Shown here: positions 1 to 11,706 of the stretch, one piece after another
Layout of the letters: every line of letters begins with the position of its first letter
How positions within the stretch are numbered: position 1 is the first letter of the stretch
Assembly: GCA_008690995.1 (NCBI GenBank)
Contig: VRMN01000014.1
Location: 1 to 64,000, forward strand
Origin: Porphyridium purpureum
Taxonomy: Eukaryota; Rhodophyta; Bangiophyceae; Porphyridiales; Porphyridiaceae
Reading direction: 5' to 3'
DNA length: 64,000 bases
Program-made: the position numbers and the translations under genes
The notes under the pieces: model-generated
Seen by the model: only the letters and a program-made list of their open reading frames with translations
What the model was told of the DNA's origin: nothing
Database searches by the model: none

Positions 1-735
1 TGCGTTTTACTATAAACACCAAACGGTTCCAACGCAGTGCGGCGAATCGGATAGGCGCGAATTCGCCGCGACACGGGGGAGGCGATACGACAGGCGGTGC
101 GGCGGTGGTGCACGCAGCTGAAGGCGTGAGGGAATTCTAAGCTTGGCGGCGGAAGATGCGTCGCATTGGTTTGCCCCAGCGCAAAGCTTGCATTGGTAGT
201 TATCGGGCGCGTCTTCTGCGATAGCTCAGCCTGTCTTGTACGCAAAAGGACCATCAGGTTCAGAATGGTAAAGATCATATTACGGCCTGCTCAGGTTGTA
301 GTGCTGCTGAACAATTCCCAAGAACGCAAGCTTCTCACCGCGAAACCTCGCGGCCACGCGATACATGATTAGTCAGCTGGCGCGCCCGTGAAGCGCATGT
401 GATTATCTTCACGTGAGACGAACTCGTCCAGGTATGGATCAAAGATGCTCTTGCGCTTGATAAGCTCGAAAGCTACTTGCTTGAATACGCTGCATCTGGC
501 CTAGCTCCATCTCCACTCGGTCGAGGACTGCTCTTACCCACTGTACCCGTAAATCTCTTGGGTCCTCCCGTCATATTATCCTGTCAGAAACCAAAGTATG
601 AATTCAACCCAGTTTGAACAATTTACGAGCGTCGTGGTACTCAAATAAGCTTTTCTTAGCTTGATATTAATGAAGGCAGGTGTCTTTGAGCATTTGTAAA
701 ATAGTGAACGTACTGAAACATAGTGAAAGGGTGGT
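1..735. other. Flank beyond element A with short decayed coding-like stretches
   Basis: No intact gene is seen. The minus strand between about 570 and 150 has several short open stretches with protein-like composition in different frames, suggesting an old, decayed coding sequence of unknown family into which element A inserted. The five bases at 736-740 (ttact; agtaa on the minus strand) match the AGTAA preceding element A's 5' LTR in the right-hand copy, so they mark the far side of the original target-site duplication. I do not recognise the decayed sequence. Confidence 0.3.
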
Positions 736-740
736 TTACT

Positions 741-1536
741 CTTGGAATTTCTCCCTTTCTGCTTTGTAACCGAATCAACAAAACCGGATCGCTTCACCGA
801 TAACAGGAACTGGAAACCGCCACACCCCGGAAACTGACAAACCGACGACGAACCGACACACCGAAACGAACGGAAGGACAAGCAGGACAATCAGAGAAAA
901 GTGGCTAGAAAGGAAGAGAGGACAGAAAATTCAACTTATAGGGGACTACGAGAGGGAGTGGACCGGTCTTGACAAGTGAAGGGTGATGGAAGGTACGTTT
1001 AAACCCCAGCTGCCTTTTTAAAACACTCCAGACCGATATCCGCTCGCACAACACGCTAGCGTGCCTCTCCCGCAAATCCAACCCAAGTCTTCCAACGACT
1101 GCCTCAATCCAACTAACCAATTCTCTTTTTATTCTATTTGCCCTTACCTCTTCTTCTACCTTGACCTGGAAATTCCTGGGAACCAGCTTGCCCCTTCGTC
1201 CTTTTATACCCTTCGTCCTTGCTCTTTCCAGCAAGGACGGGAGAACAAATTTCTCCAACAGGACGAATTTCCACCACAGGTTTTGATTCGTTCCACAACT
1301 CGCAACCACAGCCGGCCACGTATCCGAAAAATGGCCGGGAAGGCGCGTCAAGAACGAATCCAGAAGCTTCGGCCGGCCTTTGACCTTTGCACAAGGTCAC
1401 ACAAAACGACAATGACAAACATTTCGCAGGTCCGAGATCATCACGCTTCTCGAACAATCTTTCATCATAGAACTTTCTAGGGTTTTGTACTCAAAACCCT
1501 ACGGCGTCTCTCGGGGCGGAACCCTAAAATTCCACG
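741..1536 (-). repeat. 3' LTR of element A (left copy)
   Basis: A 796-bp LTR. Its ends are set by comparison with the 5' LTR of the right-hand copy (59796-60592). On the minus strand it begins CGTGGAATTTTAGGG and ends AAATTCCAAG, preceded by the purine-rich tract GGAAGGAGGAG and followed by AGTAA. At about seven positions where the left 5' LTR differs, this LTR agrees with the 5' LTR of the right copy. Confidence 0.9.
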
Positions 1537-1539
1537 CTC

Positions 1540-4500
1540 CTCCTTCCGGTCTGAGGGACGCGTAACTTCTCCCAGCACTTAATGTGGCCCTCCGGAAATA
1601 AGGCCTTGGTCATTAAGTCCGCCACATTTTCGTCCGTCTTCACAAATGCCAGTTTCACAAGTTTCTGCTTTTCGCACACCTGATGCAACCAGGCCAAATC
1701 TGTTGCTCGGGTTATCGCCATATGATGCAACTTTGGCGAGTACCCCATCTCTATTGCTCGCATCACAGCTTGATTGTCACACATCAAAATCACCGAGAAC
1801 TCTCCGTCACGTATACTTCGCAAGAAAGACAATGCAGGAAACAACGAGAGTTGCACAGTTTCCTCTAGGGCAGCCAACTCCGACTCTGAAGTCGACGAGC
1901 TCACGAAACGCTGCTTTCTCGAAGACCAATCCACTAGGTACTTGTAATCTCCAGCAACTAAGTACGTTGCTCTTCCAGAAGTCGACACACGACTCTCTGG
2001 ACAACCAGCAAAGTCAGCATCCGTGTATCCAAGAATGTTCACCCCTCTGATGCCTTCCTTGAGATTCCCCAACACGTGATACTCCAATGCTTCCCGAGGT
2101 GTTTTCAAATACTGCACGACTCGTACGAGCAGCCTTTCTGCTGCCACATTCCACTTGTCAACGTACCGGGCAATCATACCGACTGCATACGCAATATCAG
2201 GTCGAACCGTTCTGGCGAGCTACATCAGCCTCCCGACGTGTTCTCTTACTTTCAAAGTCTTCCAGATGACTTGATAATTCAGAACTTCCTCGCCATCTAG
2301 CTTCTCAGATGGTGACTTCACGGCACGCAATACGCGTCTAATATCCTGCTCAAATTCCCGAATGACCACATCTTGATACTCTTGATTCGCCAAACTCACG
2401 CTCCCATTTTTGAGGGAAATGCTCGTCCCCAGGAATCTCAAGGATCCTCCTTCCGTCAATAGTTCTGGTGCTTTTTCTATGAGAAACTCTTGTTTCAATT
2501 CTTCGATGATTCCTGGGCGTTCCTCCTCTCGACAGGCTAATAGACCATCATCCACGTACAGAGCCAACAACGCAACTGACGAACTTGCAGCATTTCTCCG
2601 GACGTACACATTCTTTTCACCATGCACGAGCTTCCACTGGAACTTTTGCAATCTCCTCCGAGCATCTTGTGAGAAATCCGAGCCGCTCCTGGGCAAGCCA
2701 TACAGCGCCTTTCTCAGCCTGACTACTGTGTCTTTTGAATCACAAATTTCACGCGGTAAGTATGCAAACGTAGGTGGCCCAGACAGGTCCGCATGGAGGT
2801 ATGCCGAGCTGATGTCGAAACTAACAATCTGAAGGCCCAGAATTGCAGCCACAGCTATTATCATTCGGATAGCTGACAAACCAGCAGGCGTCTCATAATC
2901 AAAAATGTCATTCGTCGCAGCTCCATCGGACCCCCATATCCTGTTTCCCCCGGCCACCAAGCGGCACTTCACCTTGCGAAATTCTTCCGGCATCTCAGCA
3001 AATTTCAGACCGAAAATGAAATGTGTGCGTACGAAACGAGCACCAGGTTGCCTCCGGGCCTCCTCCAGCGTCAAGGGACTCTCATCCCATACCCCAAATT
3101 TCAGCATGGATTTGACTTCTTTTTCCATCGCGGCTCGTCCTTGCTCAGACGCCAACGCCGCTCCAGTTTTCAGCAAAGTCGTTAAGTTCAACTGTGGGAT
3201 CGTCACTGGACCACCCGTGCCTGCTGCCCGTTCTTCGTCAACCACTCTCACTTTCAATGCCTCGATCTCTTTCTCAAGCTCCGCTTCTCTAGCTCTGAGA
3301 GCATCGATACGACGATCCAAGTCCTGCACCGCTTCAACCGCGGATGGTTCGTCCACTTCTGGCAACTCTTCCTGCTGGCTCAGGCTCACCACCTCTCGTT
3401 CAATTCCCTTTAAAGGGAACTCATGGGTAAATGCCTTAAAATCCTGAGTGCGAATTACTTTTGGGGTCTCACTCGTCCAGTCATCCCGAGGAAGCACCAA
3501 AATTGCCATCGGATGCTCTCCAACGCCGACGAGAATGCCAACTTTTCCTCGCGGTGCATACTTATTGTCAGGCTGATCATCTTTGTAGACCACCTTGCAC
3601 CCGAATGGCAAACTAAGATTTCTCGGCGACCATTTTTCACCACGTCGTAATTCAAACGGCGTCTTTCCAGACTTCCTGCCCACGTGAAGTCTATTCGTCA
3701 TGAACGCAAAATGCTGCGCGGCGTGCATGAACCAACGCTTCCCGAGTCCGGCCTGCACAAGATTCGCACGGATTCCCTGATTCAGCGTGTGGGGAAACCG
3801 CTCCTGTTCAGCATGACTGTTTGGCCTGTACGGAATCCCCACCTCGTGCTTTATGAGGTGTTCACGCACCAGTCTCCCCACATCTCCCTTGAACTCATTC
3901 CCATCATCCGTTCGCAAAACCTTCGGCCATCCTCTCCCGGCTTGCACACTTTTCCAAGCGTCCGCAACCGCCGTGTGGGTTTTCGCACGTAGCCCCGCCA
4001 ATGTCACCCATCCTGTGGCTCTGTCGATATGCGTCAAAATAAACTTTGAACCATCTACCGACTTCACATTTCGCCCAGGCTCCACCAAGTCAATTCCGAC
4101 TTCATCATTGAATGACAATGCACTGACATCTTTCTCCAGCCTTCGGGCCGGGCGTCGCTTTATCTTCGCCACGACACACGTCTCACAGTCTCTTTGCATA
4201 GGCATGTGAGTCAACTCGTGTTCCGAAGCAGCCACGCTCTGATTTTTCCCGTCAAGCTCGGGAACCACTTCTTCAACATTTTCCAACGTGCATATTTCCT
4301 TCCCCTCGGGCCTCGTTTCCATCAGTCCCTTCTGCCAATCAATCTTAGGATTCACCATCTTGAGCCATTTCCACCCTAAGATGGCATCCATACGAATGGG
4401 ACCGATATAAAACTCGACGTTCCCTATCCAGAAACCGAGGTCCACCGCAAGCACAATGGGGCCGTGCACCTTCATTCTCTGTCCTCCCGCAAGCTCGACC

Positions 4501-4688
4501 ATGCATTCATCGCAACTGGACTTTACGCTTGCGTCCAAGAATCGGGACCCCAGGAAATTATGCGACGCTCCACTGTCAATCAAGAAGTCGATTTTTGAAC
4601 CACTCACTTTCCCATGTTTGTAGAAGAGCCTTGACCTCGCACCCTCGTGCGCAACACCTTCCACAACACCCATTACAGGAGGCTCCAT
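1540..4688 (-). CDS. Element A pol polyprotein region (left copy, broken)
   Basis: Retrotransposon Pol. In order on the minus strand: an aspartic protease (DSGASHNFLGSRF), the integrase zinc region and DDE core (EVGIDLVEPG, RTDDGNEF, HAEQE), a linker predicted as a coiled coil (about 3230-3336), an RT with YVDDG, and an RNase H with GYTDADFAGC and SSSTSESE. The frame is interrupted about once, so this copy is treated as a fossil. The linker differs from that of element B, which carries a Myb domain at the equivalent place. Confidence 0.88.
3230..3336 (-). other. Coiled-coil linker between integrase and RT in element A
   Basis: This stretch of pol encodes a run of heptad-like charged and leucine-rich sequence (LDRRIDALRAREAELEKEIE and onward), typical of a short alpha-helical coiled coil. 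It sits between the integrase C-terminal part and the RT, where element B has a Myb/SANT domain. Coiled-coil character is read from the heptad spacing of L, I and A. A role in host-factor contact or multimerisation is inference. Confidence 0.6.
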
Positions 4689-4726
4689 TCCCCTCGAGAT
4701 CTCCTCCTGTCTTGGCTCTCGAGGTC

Positions 4727-5674
4727 TTAGTTTTCCGGCTCTGGCGGACCACCTGCCAAGCGCTCCTTCAATTTAGGGCATTTGGGCTTAATGTGTCCAC
4801 GTTCTCCACAATGGTAACACTTCACTTTGGTCTTGCCAGACTTCCGCTTGTCCATGGCTCCCAAATCCATTGGTGCGCTACCAGAATGCGACGAGAACGC
4901 CCTGCTATGAGTCGATGACGAGTTCTTGATCACTTGACTCATATCTCCTCCGAACTTTGCAACCTGCTCAGCTGCCAACGCAACTTTCAGTGATTCTTCC
5001 AAGGTCCTTGTGTCCTGACGGGCCACCTCAATACGCAGTTTCTCCTTCAAGCCCAGCGTGAAGATGGTGTTCAGTTCTGCATCTGTCACATCTTCAACTG
5101 ATAACGCTGTCATCCTGAGATTCTGCTCAAATTCTGCGACCGTCATTTTCCCTTGCTTCAACTGATACAGATTGGTGCGCGCTGTCAAATGCGCCTGCGG
5201 CGGCTCAAACGCTGTGCGCACGAAGTTTGCGAACGCATCCCATCCGGCCTCTGCAAGGCCCTTTCTCTGCTCCTCCGGACGAGCTGCCCAAAGCAGCGCT
5301 GCGTCCCTCTCGAAAAAGCGACTTGCAACAATCACTTTCTGCGAGTCCAAAGCATCTGCGGGCATGCAGATATCCAGGTCGCTCTTCATTCGCATCAGCC
5401 ATTCATTGACAACGAGCTTGTCACGCTGACCATCAAACTTTCTCAAACTGCGCCCAATTAACGCGGCCATGGCACGATCGTTGTCACCAGACCCAGACGC
5501 CACGGTCTGCTGGCGCAACAAAACATGCATCATTTCATGGAGGTTACGATTCGCTTCCTGCACTTGTGCCATCATCATCTCCTGTCCCGCAATGCGCGCA
5601 TGCAGCTGATTAGCTGCCTCAATCCATGCCGCATTCTCCTGCGGGACATTCATTTCCATTTCATGGCTTTCCAT
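4727..5674 (-). CDS. Element A Gag, with CCHC zinc knuckle
   Basis: A Gag of about 315 residues, counted from the first ATG after the primer-binding site (MESHEMEMNV). The middle part is a UBN2/retrotrans_gag-type capsid region (for example AALLWAARPEEQ and TARTNLYQLKQGKMTVAEFEQ). The C-terminal CYHCGERGHIKPKC is a CX2CX4HX4C nucleocapsid knuckle. It is clearly homologous along its length to the Gag of element B. Gag packages element RNA in cytoplasmic particles (family knowledge). The open frame extends upstream to the LTR edge without an ATG, so the later start is chosen. Confidence 0.9.
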   Translation of the reverse strand: MESHEMEMNVPQENAAWIEAANQLHARIAGQEMMMAQVQEANRNLHEMMHVLLRQQTVASGSGDNDRAMAALIGRSLRKFDGQRDKLVVNEWLMRMKSDLDICMPADALDSQKVIVASRFFERDAALLWAARPEEQRKGLAEAGWDAFANFVRTAFEPPQAHLTARTNLYQLKQGKMTVAEFEQNLRMTALSVEDVTDAELNTIFTLGLKEKLRIEVARQDTRTLEESLKVALAAEQVAKFGGDMSQVIKNSSSTHSRAFSSHSGSAPMDLGAMDKRKSGKTKVKCYHCGERGHIKPKCPKLKERLAGGPPEPEN

Positions 5675-5703
5675 TTTCTCCAAACAACCGGGCGATGATA
5701 CCA

Positions 5704-6455
5704 CTTGGAATTTCTCCCTTTCTGCTTTGTAACCGAATCAACAAAACCGGACCGCTTCACCGATAACAGGAACTGGAAACCGCCACACCCCGGAAACTGA
5801 CAAACCGACGACGAACCGAGACACCGAAACGAACGGAAGGACAAGCAGGACAATCAGAGAAAAGTGGCTAGAAAGGAAGAGAGGACAGAAAATTCAACTT
5901 ATAGGGGACTACGAGAGGGAGTGGACCGGTCTTGACAAGTGAAGGGTGATGGAAGGTACGTTTAAACCCCAGCTGCCTTTTTAAAAACACTCCAGACCGA
6001 TATCCGCTCGCACAACACGCTAGCCTGCCTCTCCCGCAAATCCAACCCAAGTCTTCCAACGACTGCCTCAATCCAACTAACCAATTCTCTTTTTATTCTA
6101 TTTGCCCTTACCTCTTCTTCTACCTTGACCTGGAAATTCCTGGGAACCAGCTTGCCCCTTCGTCCTTTTATACCCTTCGTCCTTGCTCTTTCCAGCAAGG
6201 ACGGGAGAACAAATTTCTCCAACAGGACGAATTTCCACCACAGGTTTTGATTCGTTCCACAGCTCGCAACCACAGCCGGCCACGTATCCGGAAAATGGCC
6301 GGGAGGGCGCGTCAAGAACGAATCCAGAAGCTTCGGCCGGCCTTTGACCTTTGCACAAGGCCACACAAAACGACAATGACAAACATTTCGCAGGTCCGAG
6401 ATCATCACGCTTCTCGAACAATCTTTCATCATAGAACTTTCTAGGGTTTTGTACT
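5704..6455 (-). repeat. 5' LTR of element A (left copy), abutting satellite
   Basis: This matches the 3' LTR over about 752 bp and then passes directly into the 11-bp satellite. It differs from both the left 3' LTR and the right copy's 5' LTR at about seven shared positions, while the adjoining gag is unchanged between arms. That suggests this LTR was acquired together with the satellite. A TATAAAA promoter box preceded by GGG lies in the LTR, as in the right copy. Confidence 0.85.
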
Positions 6456-6925
6456 AGAGTAACCCTAGAGTAACCCTAGAGTAACCCTAGAGTAACCCTA
6501 GAGTAACCCTAGAGTGTAACCCTAGAGTAACCCTAGAGTAACCCTAGAGTAACCCTAGAGTGTAACCCTAGAGTAACCCTAGAGTAACCCTAGAGTAACC
6601 CTAGAGTAACCCTAGAGTAACCCTAGAGTAACCCTAGAGTAACCCTAGAGTAACCCTAGAGTAACCCTAGAGTAACCCTAGAGTAACCCTAGAGTAACCC
6701 TAGAGTAACCCTAGAGTAACCCTAGAGTAACCCTAGAGTAACCCTAACCCTAGAGTAACCCTAGAGTAACCCTAGAGTAACCCTAGAGTAACCCTAGAGT
6801 AACCCTAGAGTAACCCTAGAGTAACCCTAGAGTAACCCTAGAGTAACCCTAGAGTAACCCTAGAGTAACCCTAACCCTAGAGTAACCCTAGAGTAACCCT
6901 AGAGTAACCCCACAGAGTAACACGG
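6455..6925 (+). repeat. Telomere-like 11-bp satellite, unit CCCTAGAGTAA
   Basis: About 43 tandem copies of an 11-bp unit (AACCCTAGAGT on the plus strand; TTACTCTAGGG on the G-rich strand). A few units carry a GT insertion, and two junctions read AACCCTAACCCTAG, containing the canonical CCCTAA telomere hexamer. The C-rich strand reads 5'-3' toward the right, the orientation of a left-end telomere capping everything to its right. The array lies between the shortened A LTR and arm sequence resuming near 6926-6930. The right arm has 493 bp of non-repetitive sequence at this place. Whether this is the organism's true telomere repeat cannot be judged from the window. Confidence 0.85.
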
Positions 6926-6929
6926 GATT

Positions 6930-9115
6930 CCAAACCAAACCTTTGACCGCGTTTGCTAAGGGACACAAAGCGCAACCCATCGTATATCCAAGCAGAAGAC
7001 TTTTGTCCCGCTTTTCTTGACTCTCTACACAGTCCTCTCTCCATCAAAATCGAATACCTTCTCTCAGAGTCAATTCTTTACATATTATTGTGAACGGCTG
7101 CCCCACCTCAAGCTGTTCTTGAGCTCAATTGCATGTAGAAATCCGACAACGAAGTTTCTTTGTGCACCTGAATGATTTTGCATACAACGAGCTATACGAT
7201 CTCGACGCTTTGCAGCTAGAGAGCTTAAAATAGTACACGTCTTGGTAATGAAATTGACACGCCTTTGTCCTTTCCATCGTTCGAATGCATGCACTTTCGA
7301 GAGAATACCGTCGGACTCTGCTAGGCTTTGGTCCTTTAGCAAAGTCTTTCTTCGTACCCCTCCCATACTTGTGTTGAGATTTGTGCAAGCTGTGCTAGTG
7401 AAGCGCTAAGACGAAGCGCAAGTGGGGCGCGCGTGTATGAGCTGGAATGGAGTATGGAATTGAAACGCAGTCCAAAGCTCATGGCCCTTCTGTCCTTGTT
7501 TGTACGATTACGCAGTTTATAATAATCGTCCCTATTGGTTGTCATTAAATATGATATGTGGACTTGGCATATGGTGTACAAGTCCACGGTACGTACAAAA
7601 TGAGGAGCAAGCTCTTCACCGCACGAAGAGGCCTTGAGAAACATTGCGAGAGGTTAGAATGATCTATAAGAAAATGAATTTCTGACTATTGCAGCCGAAA
7701 GTCGAAGCTCGAGCGCTTGTGCCTGTCAACATGTGAGCTTCTGCGCAAGTCTTGCAGGCAGAGTTTAAAATGGCTATTTGACATGCTTGAAGCTATTGTA
7801 TGCGAGAAGGAGCATGTGCGCGTAGGCATACAAGTAGCTGACGCAAGGAATGGGTGAGATGGCATGCCAGAGGCGCTGAAGCCGCTTGCTCTCGGACATT
7901 GATTTGTGGAATTCTTGTTCCGGGACGGAAAATGAGTCGCGCTCATCATTGTTAAGAGCTATCCTTTCAGAGCAACCAAGACAGGCTTATGAGCCATGTC
8001 CAAAGTCCCGCACAATCTGTATGTGCTTTTTTTTTCACGCACTCGTGTATACCTTTCTCTTGTGGGGCAATGTCGATTAAATTCAGAAACACTTGTCCCA
8101 AAACGCAATCACATGAGCCTGTTTCCTGACATACATGTACACTGATCCCTGCAAGGCTACGGCGAAGGGGCTCTTTCGTGAATAGATGCAGAGAATATCA
8201 TTGAAAGCGGACACAAGATTCAGAACGTAGCTGATAAGTATCGTGCAGTACGAGAGTATGTTGGCAAGTCAGAGAGTTGCTGGACCGCGCATGTGCTCAT
8301 TGCACGTGTGGGTTACGTTTAACAAGTGAGCAAAAGTGACTGACCGACGTATCCTTTACATGCATCTGTATGAACAGCGATCTTTAAGAAGAGAAAACAG
8401 AGCTTGGACGCGGAGGGTTGCGAGGGTGCAAAGCCTTTACTTGGTGCGAAAAGCACACGTGATCGCAGACTCGCCTGTCTGCATCAAGCACTTACACTTG
8501 CTGAACAGTTTCAGGACCTGCAGGTCTGGAGTCTAGTCTGCGTGGTTTTCCTATCAATGTTGGGAGTCCCGACGCACAGTCTACACCCTGTTGGGGAAAA
8601 GGGGCAAACCCAAAAAAAGAAAAAAACTGGGAGCATAGCTGAAAGTGGGGCATGGTCTCCCGACATAAGCTCCAGTGCGCGGCACGTCCCCCAAAGACAC
8701 ACCACGTGCCTAGTGTAGCTCCCGCCACACCTCAAGAACAGTACGGTTTTATTCAATGCTCCACAGAGGAAACTTGACGACGTAAAATCTTGAGTTTTTT
8801 ACACAACAATTTTAGCTACTTTTTTATTTTCCACTATCTTTTCCGTCACCCGTCATCTTTTTTCGCTCTTGTATTGATGCAGTTGTCATTAGTAGATTGA
8901 TAGCGAGACTTGCGATACAGTCGAGTGCCAGTCGCATGATCGTATTGACGAGGATTTCGACACTCCCACAACATTTTCCTTGCACGAGTGCAATCACAAA
9001 TATCTCAACGAACCGCAGAAAAGTCGGACGTATTCACAATGAAAATGTACCAATGAACCGATCGGCTTGATCTTACGTAAATTGATTCGGCATGGACAGT
9101 ATCAGAATTCGTCTT
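6930..9115. other. Arm sequence without a recognised gene (left)
   Basis: About 2.2 kb present in inverted orientation at 57160-59348. Short open stretches on the minus strand (for example near 7336-7644 and 7686-7949) show no motif I recognise. There are A/T runs near 8610 and 8810. It may include the decayed 3' end of the E element, whose RNase H part lies immediately to the right. No RNA gene or intact coding region is supported. Confidence 0.4.
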
Positions 9116-9120
9116 TTTGA

Positions 9121-10640
9121 CTACGTTTGTTTAAAATGGATGGACATGTTTGCGTTTGGCAACATTCCGCTGCTCATACATTGATCCCAGTGCCTGGGCG
9201 CCTGTTCCTTGGTGCGTTCGTCTGCGATATTCTCCAGTCCAGATACATGCTCCAGCCTTGTAATCTCCTTGTCGTTGAAGGCATTACGAACTACAAGTAT
9301 TCGGATGATAAGCCTTCTCTCCACAAAGATGGTTTTTGTAGACACCGCGTCTGTTGTCGATTTTGAATCTGTCATCAACCTGAGTCCCGCATTTGCACCC
9401 TTTCATTATGTATCGCTGACGCGTCGTCGTATGACTTGTACAGGGCAAGCAGGTCAGGCCCCAACACAACATTTGTAAGCTTTTTTGCTTTAAAGTTTCG
9501 CGCTACTATGCAGTGTGCTCAGCGATTCTGTTTTGACATCATGAATACCGCCAAACCAATTTGCGACGTCTTCTCCCTGTTCAACGCATGAGATGCATCC
9601 AAAATCACGCAGACGCTTAGCTGTTCTGCTAGAAAGACGAAAGGCAAATATAATTCCGAGCCGGACTAGACAATTTTGAGCTTTTGTAGGTGGCCTTCGC
9701 CTGTCTGAGTTAAAAGTTCCTCTCGGTCATGTGAGATAAAAGGTTTATATTTCTCTGAATGTCAGGCCGTCCAGAGTATGCCAAGTAAAATTGTTGTCCT
9801 CTGACTCGTCGGAGGTCCTCATACATCTTGTCATACGGCACTAGCTTTCGTACTTGCTCTATCTGGCACATCTCCACTCCTCCCCTGCTGGTCTGAACAT
9901 GCAGCACTTTGTTGAATACGAAAGGAAGATCCGAAGTTTCCTTCTTAATTGAAGAGAAGGCCACTTTCCCCTGTGTTTCATCGACCTCATCTGTTTCACA
10001 AACCAGTGTGTCGTCTACTACTGATCCGAGAACGCCGATGGCAGACTGGCTTATTCTAATCCCTGAACATGAGATCCGTTTTTTATGCACTGGGGCTCAA
10101 TTCTGCCGCTTTCAACCTGTCACGCATGGTTTGAAACCAATGTGCGCCAGCCTCTGTCAAACCGTACAAAGGCTATAGTAGTCGCAGAGACGTTACGTTC
10201 ATCCCAGTTCCACTTTCCGTTGCAATCGTTTTCCGCATGTCTTCAGAAACTCTGATGTCGACGGTCCTCGCGAGCGGAAAGGAGGACTGCGCGTACGCTT
10301 GGTAATTGTCACGGTAGAAAAAGTGCCAGTCGAAGACAGCGGGTATCGACTCAATTATTCTGTGCATGGGACGGGAAAAGGTTGGTGCTTCAATGCATGT
10401 CGCCTTTCCGTCTGGTTCGTTGAACCCGCGTGCAACAAACCTGGCCCGGTATGCTCTGCCATGGCTCATCGTCAACTCGAATCTAGCTTCGATAACTTTT
10501 GTACCAGTGACTGCTTCCTCTTCGCGAAAGACACATTTTATTCTTCGTCCAAGGTATTCATCGAGGATAGCAGGCAGACAGGTATTCATTTGTTCAGTGG
10601 ATCTGATAGCCAGCATGGGCCCAGCATTTAGTCGCACGTT
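9121..10640 (-). mobile_element. Old copia remnant E: RT and RNase H parts (left)
   Basis: Minus-strand pieces of a decayed Ty1/copia pol. An RT N-terminal part lies at about 10173-10637 (RARFVARGFNEPDG, like the copia K-A-R-L-V-A-R-G-F region). An RT palm and connection part lies at about 9710-10090 (VVDDTLV; FYLAYSGRPDIQRNINLL, like the W-x-x-x-x-T-R-P-D-I motif). An RNase H end lies at about 9121-9378 (TDSKST; HVSGLENIADERTK). It has many breaks and is old. An integrase-like piece at 16966-17391 on the same strand is probably its upstream part, now separated by element B. The same pieces recur at 55641-57157. Confidence 0.75.
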
Positions 10641-10928
10641 ATTGATGTGATACGTCCGCCGCCTCCCAGCGGCCAGTGGCTTCTCGACAATTTGATTGTC
10701 CTCAGCCTTTGAGCAACAGTACGGCCCTCGCCACCCATACTGTCATCTCGCCTAACAATACCGCATTTCCCACGAGGCTTTCACATGAGGGGTACTCTGG
10801 CACTCATGAGTATTTAGCCGCAGCTAGTCTCGCTCGCGCGGTGAGCTCATACTCGTTTCGTGCCGCCTCCAGACGGAGTAAACGGGAGTCTTGTCAGTTG
10901 GATTGTACAGTATTATACATTCTCATGG

Positions 10929-11706
10929 CTTTAAATTCTCGCACGCTTGATGATGACAAGCGCACGAGCCCGGATGACACAACCCTTCTCAGATGACCGA
11001 ACCCCAGCAACACGACGCACACAACACAGACGACGAATACCCGGGGCGTGGAAAATCCAACGTATAGGGCCTCTACTATTGCCTTTCGCGTCGGCACAGA
11101 CAGCACCGGTCTCGACAGGGGCAGGGTGTCGTAACGGACAAAGCCGCCGTCTGCCTTCAGTGCTCTAAGAGCACCGAAACCCCCCAGACACGATGTGCTG
11201 CTGGCTCTGCTACACAGGCTCAGCAAAAGGCCCCACGCCTTCCGACGACCACGCCCAGGCACCCGACACCAAAGAACAAACTCCTCTTTTATTCTCTGTG
11301 TCCTACTCCCTTGCCTCTCCTTCTTCCGCTCTAAAGAAAATCCGGGGAACCGCACAGGCCCGCGCCCATTATATACCCCGCCGTCCTTGCTGTCCTTGAC
11401 GCGGAAGGGAGAAATTATTTCTCCCAAAGGCTGGGCTTTCCTCCGTTCGTTCCACAGAACGAAGCCACAGCCAGCCACGTCAGCAAGCGGCTCAATGGGT
11501 GCTGGCCGGCCGCCAAGCGGCTCCTGCTTCCCTCGGACACGCGACTCCGGCTCCTCGGGGCGAAAGACAACAATGCACAAACCAGAGGTACAGGGTAAAA
11601 AAACCACGTGGGCGAAAAAGCCCCTGTACCTCAAACAATTCCGAGACGCCGTACCTCCGGGTGTACACCCAGGGCGTCTCTCGGACCGGAACACTTTTAA
11701 TCCATG
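10929..11706 (-). repeat. 3' LTR of element B (left)
   Basis: A 778-bp LTR running on the minus strand from CATGGATTAAAAGTG to GAATTTAAAG. It is followed by target duplication CCATG. It contains two inverted repeats near its start and the TATATAA box described for the right copy. It lacks the extra repeat of about 30 bp present in the 5' LTR. Confidence 0.9.

Larger units (their letters stand above)
741..6455 (-). mobile_element. Copia-type LTR retrotransposon, family A, left copy
   Basis: A Ty1/copia element read on the minus strand: 5' LTR, primer-binding site, gag, pol in the order protease-integrase-RT-RNase H, purine-rich tract, 3' LTR. It is young: the two LTRs differ at roughly 1% of positions. 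The pol frame is interrupted about once, so this copy is nearly whole. The 5' LTR stops about 46 bp short of its expected outer end and runs directly into the telomere-like satellite. The primer-binding site TGGTATCATCGC resembles the initiator-Met tRNA sites used by many copia elements. The same element lies inverted at 59796 onward. Gag, primer-binding site and LTR layout make it a sister family of element B. Confidence 0.93.

Noticed and set aside
905-1480. Open frames within the A LTRs on both strands
   Set aside because: They lie wholly in the LTR, recur in each LTR copy and have no protein-like features.
6455-6925. CRISPR-like array
   Set aside because: The unit is an 11-bp head-to-tail repeat without spacers, in a eukaryotic retrotransposon context.
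8595-8640. Possible poly(A) tail of a retroposed gene near the A-rich run
   Set aside because: The run is short and interrupted, and no processed-gene body or target duplication was seen beside it.
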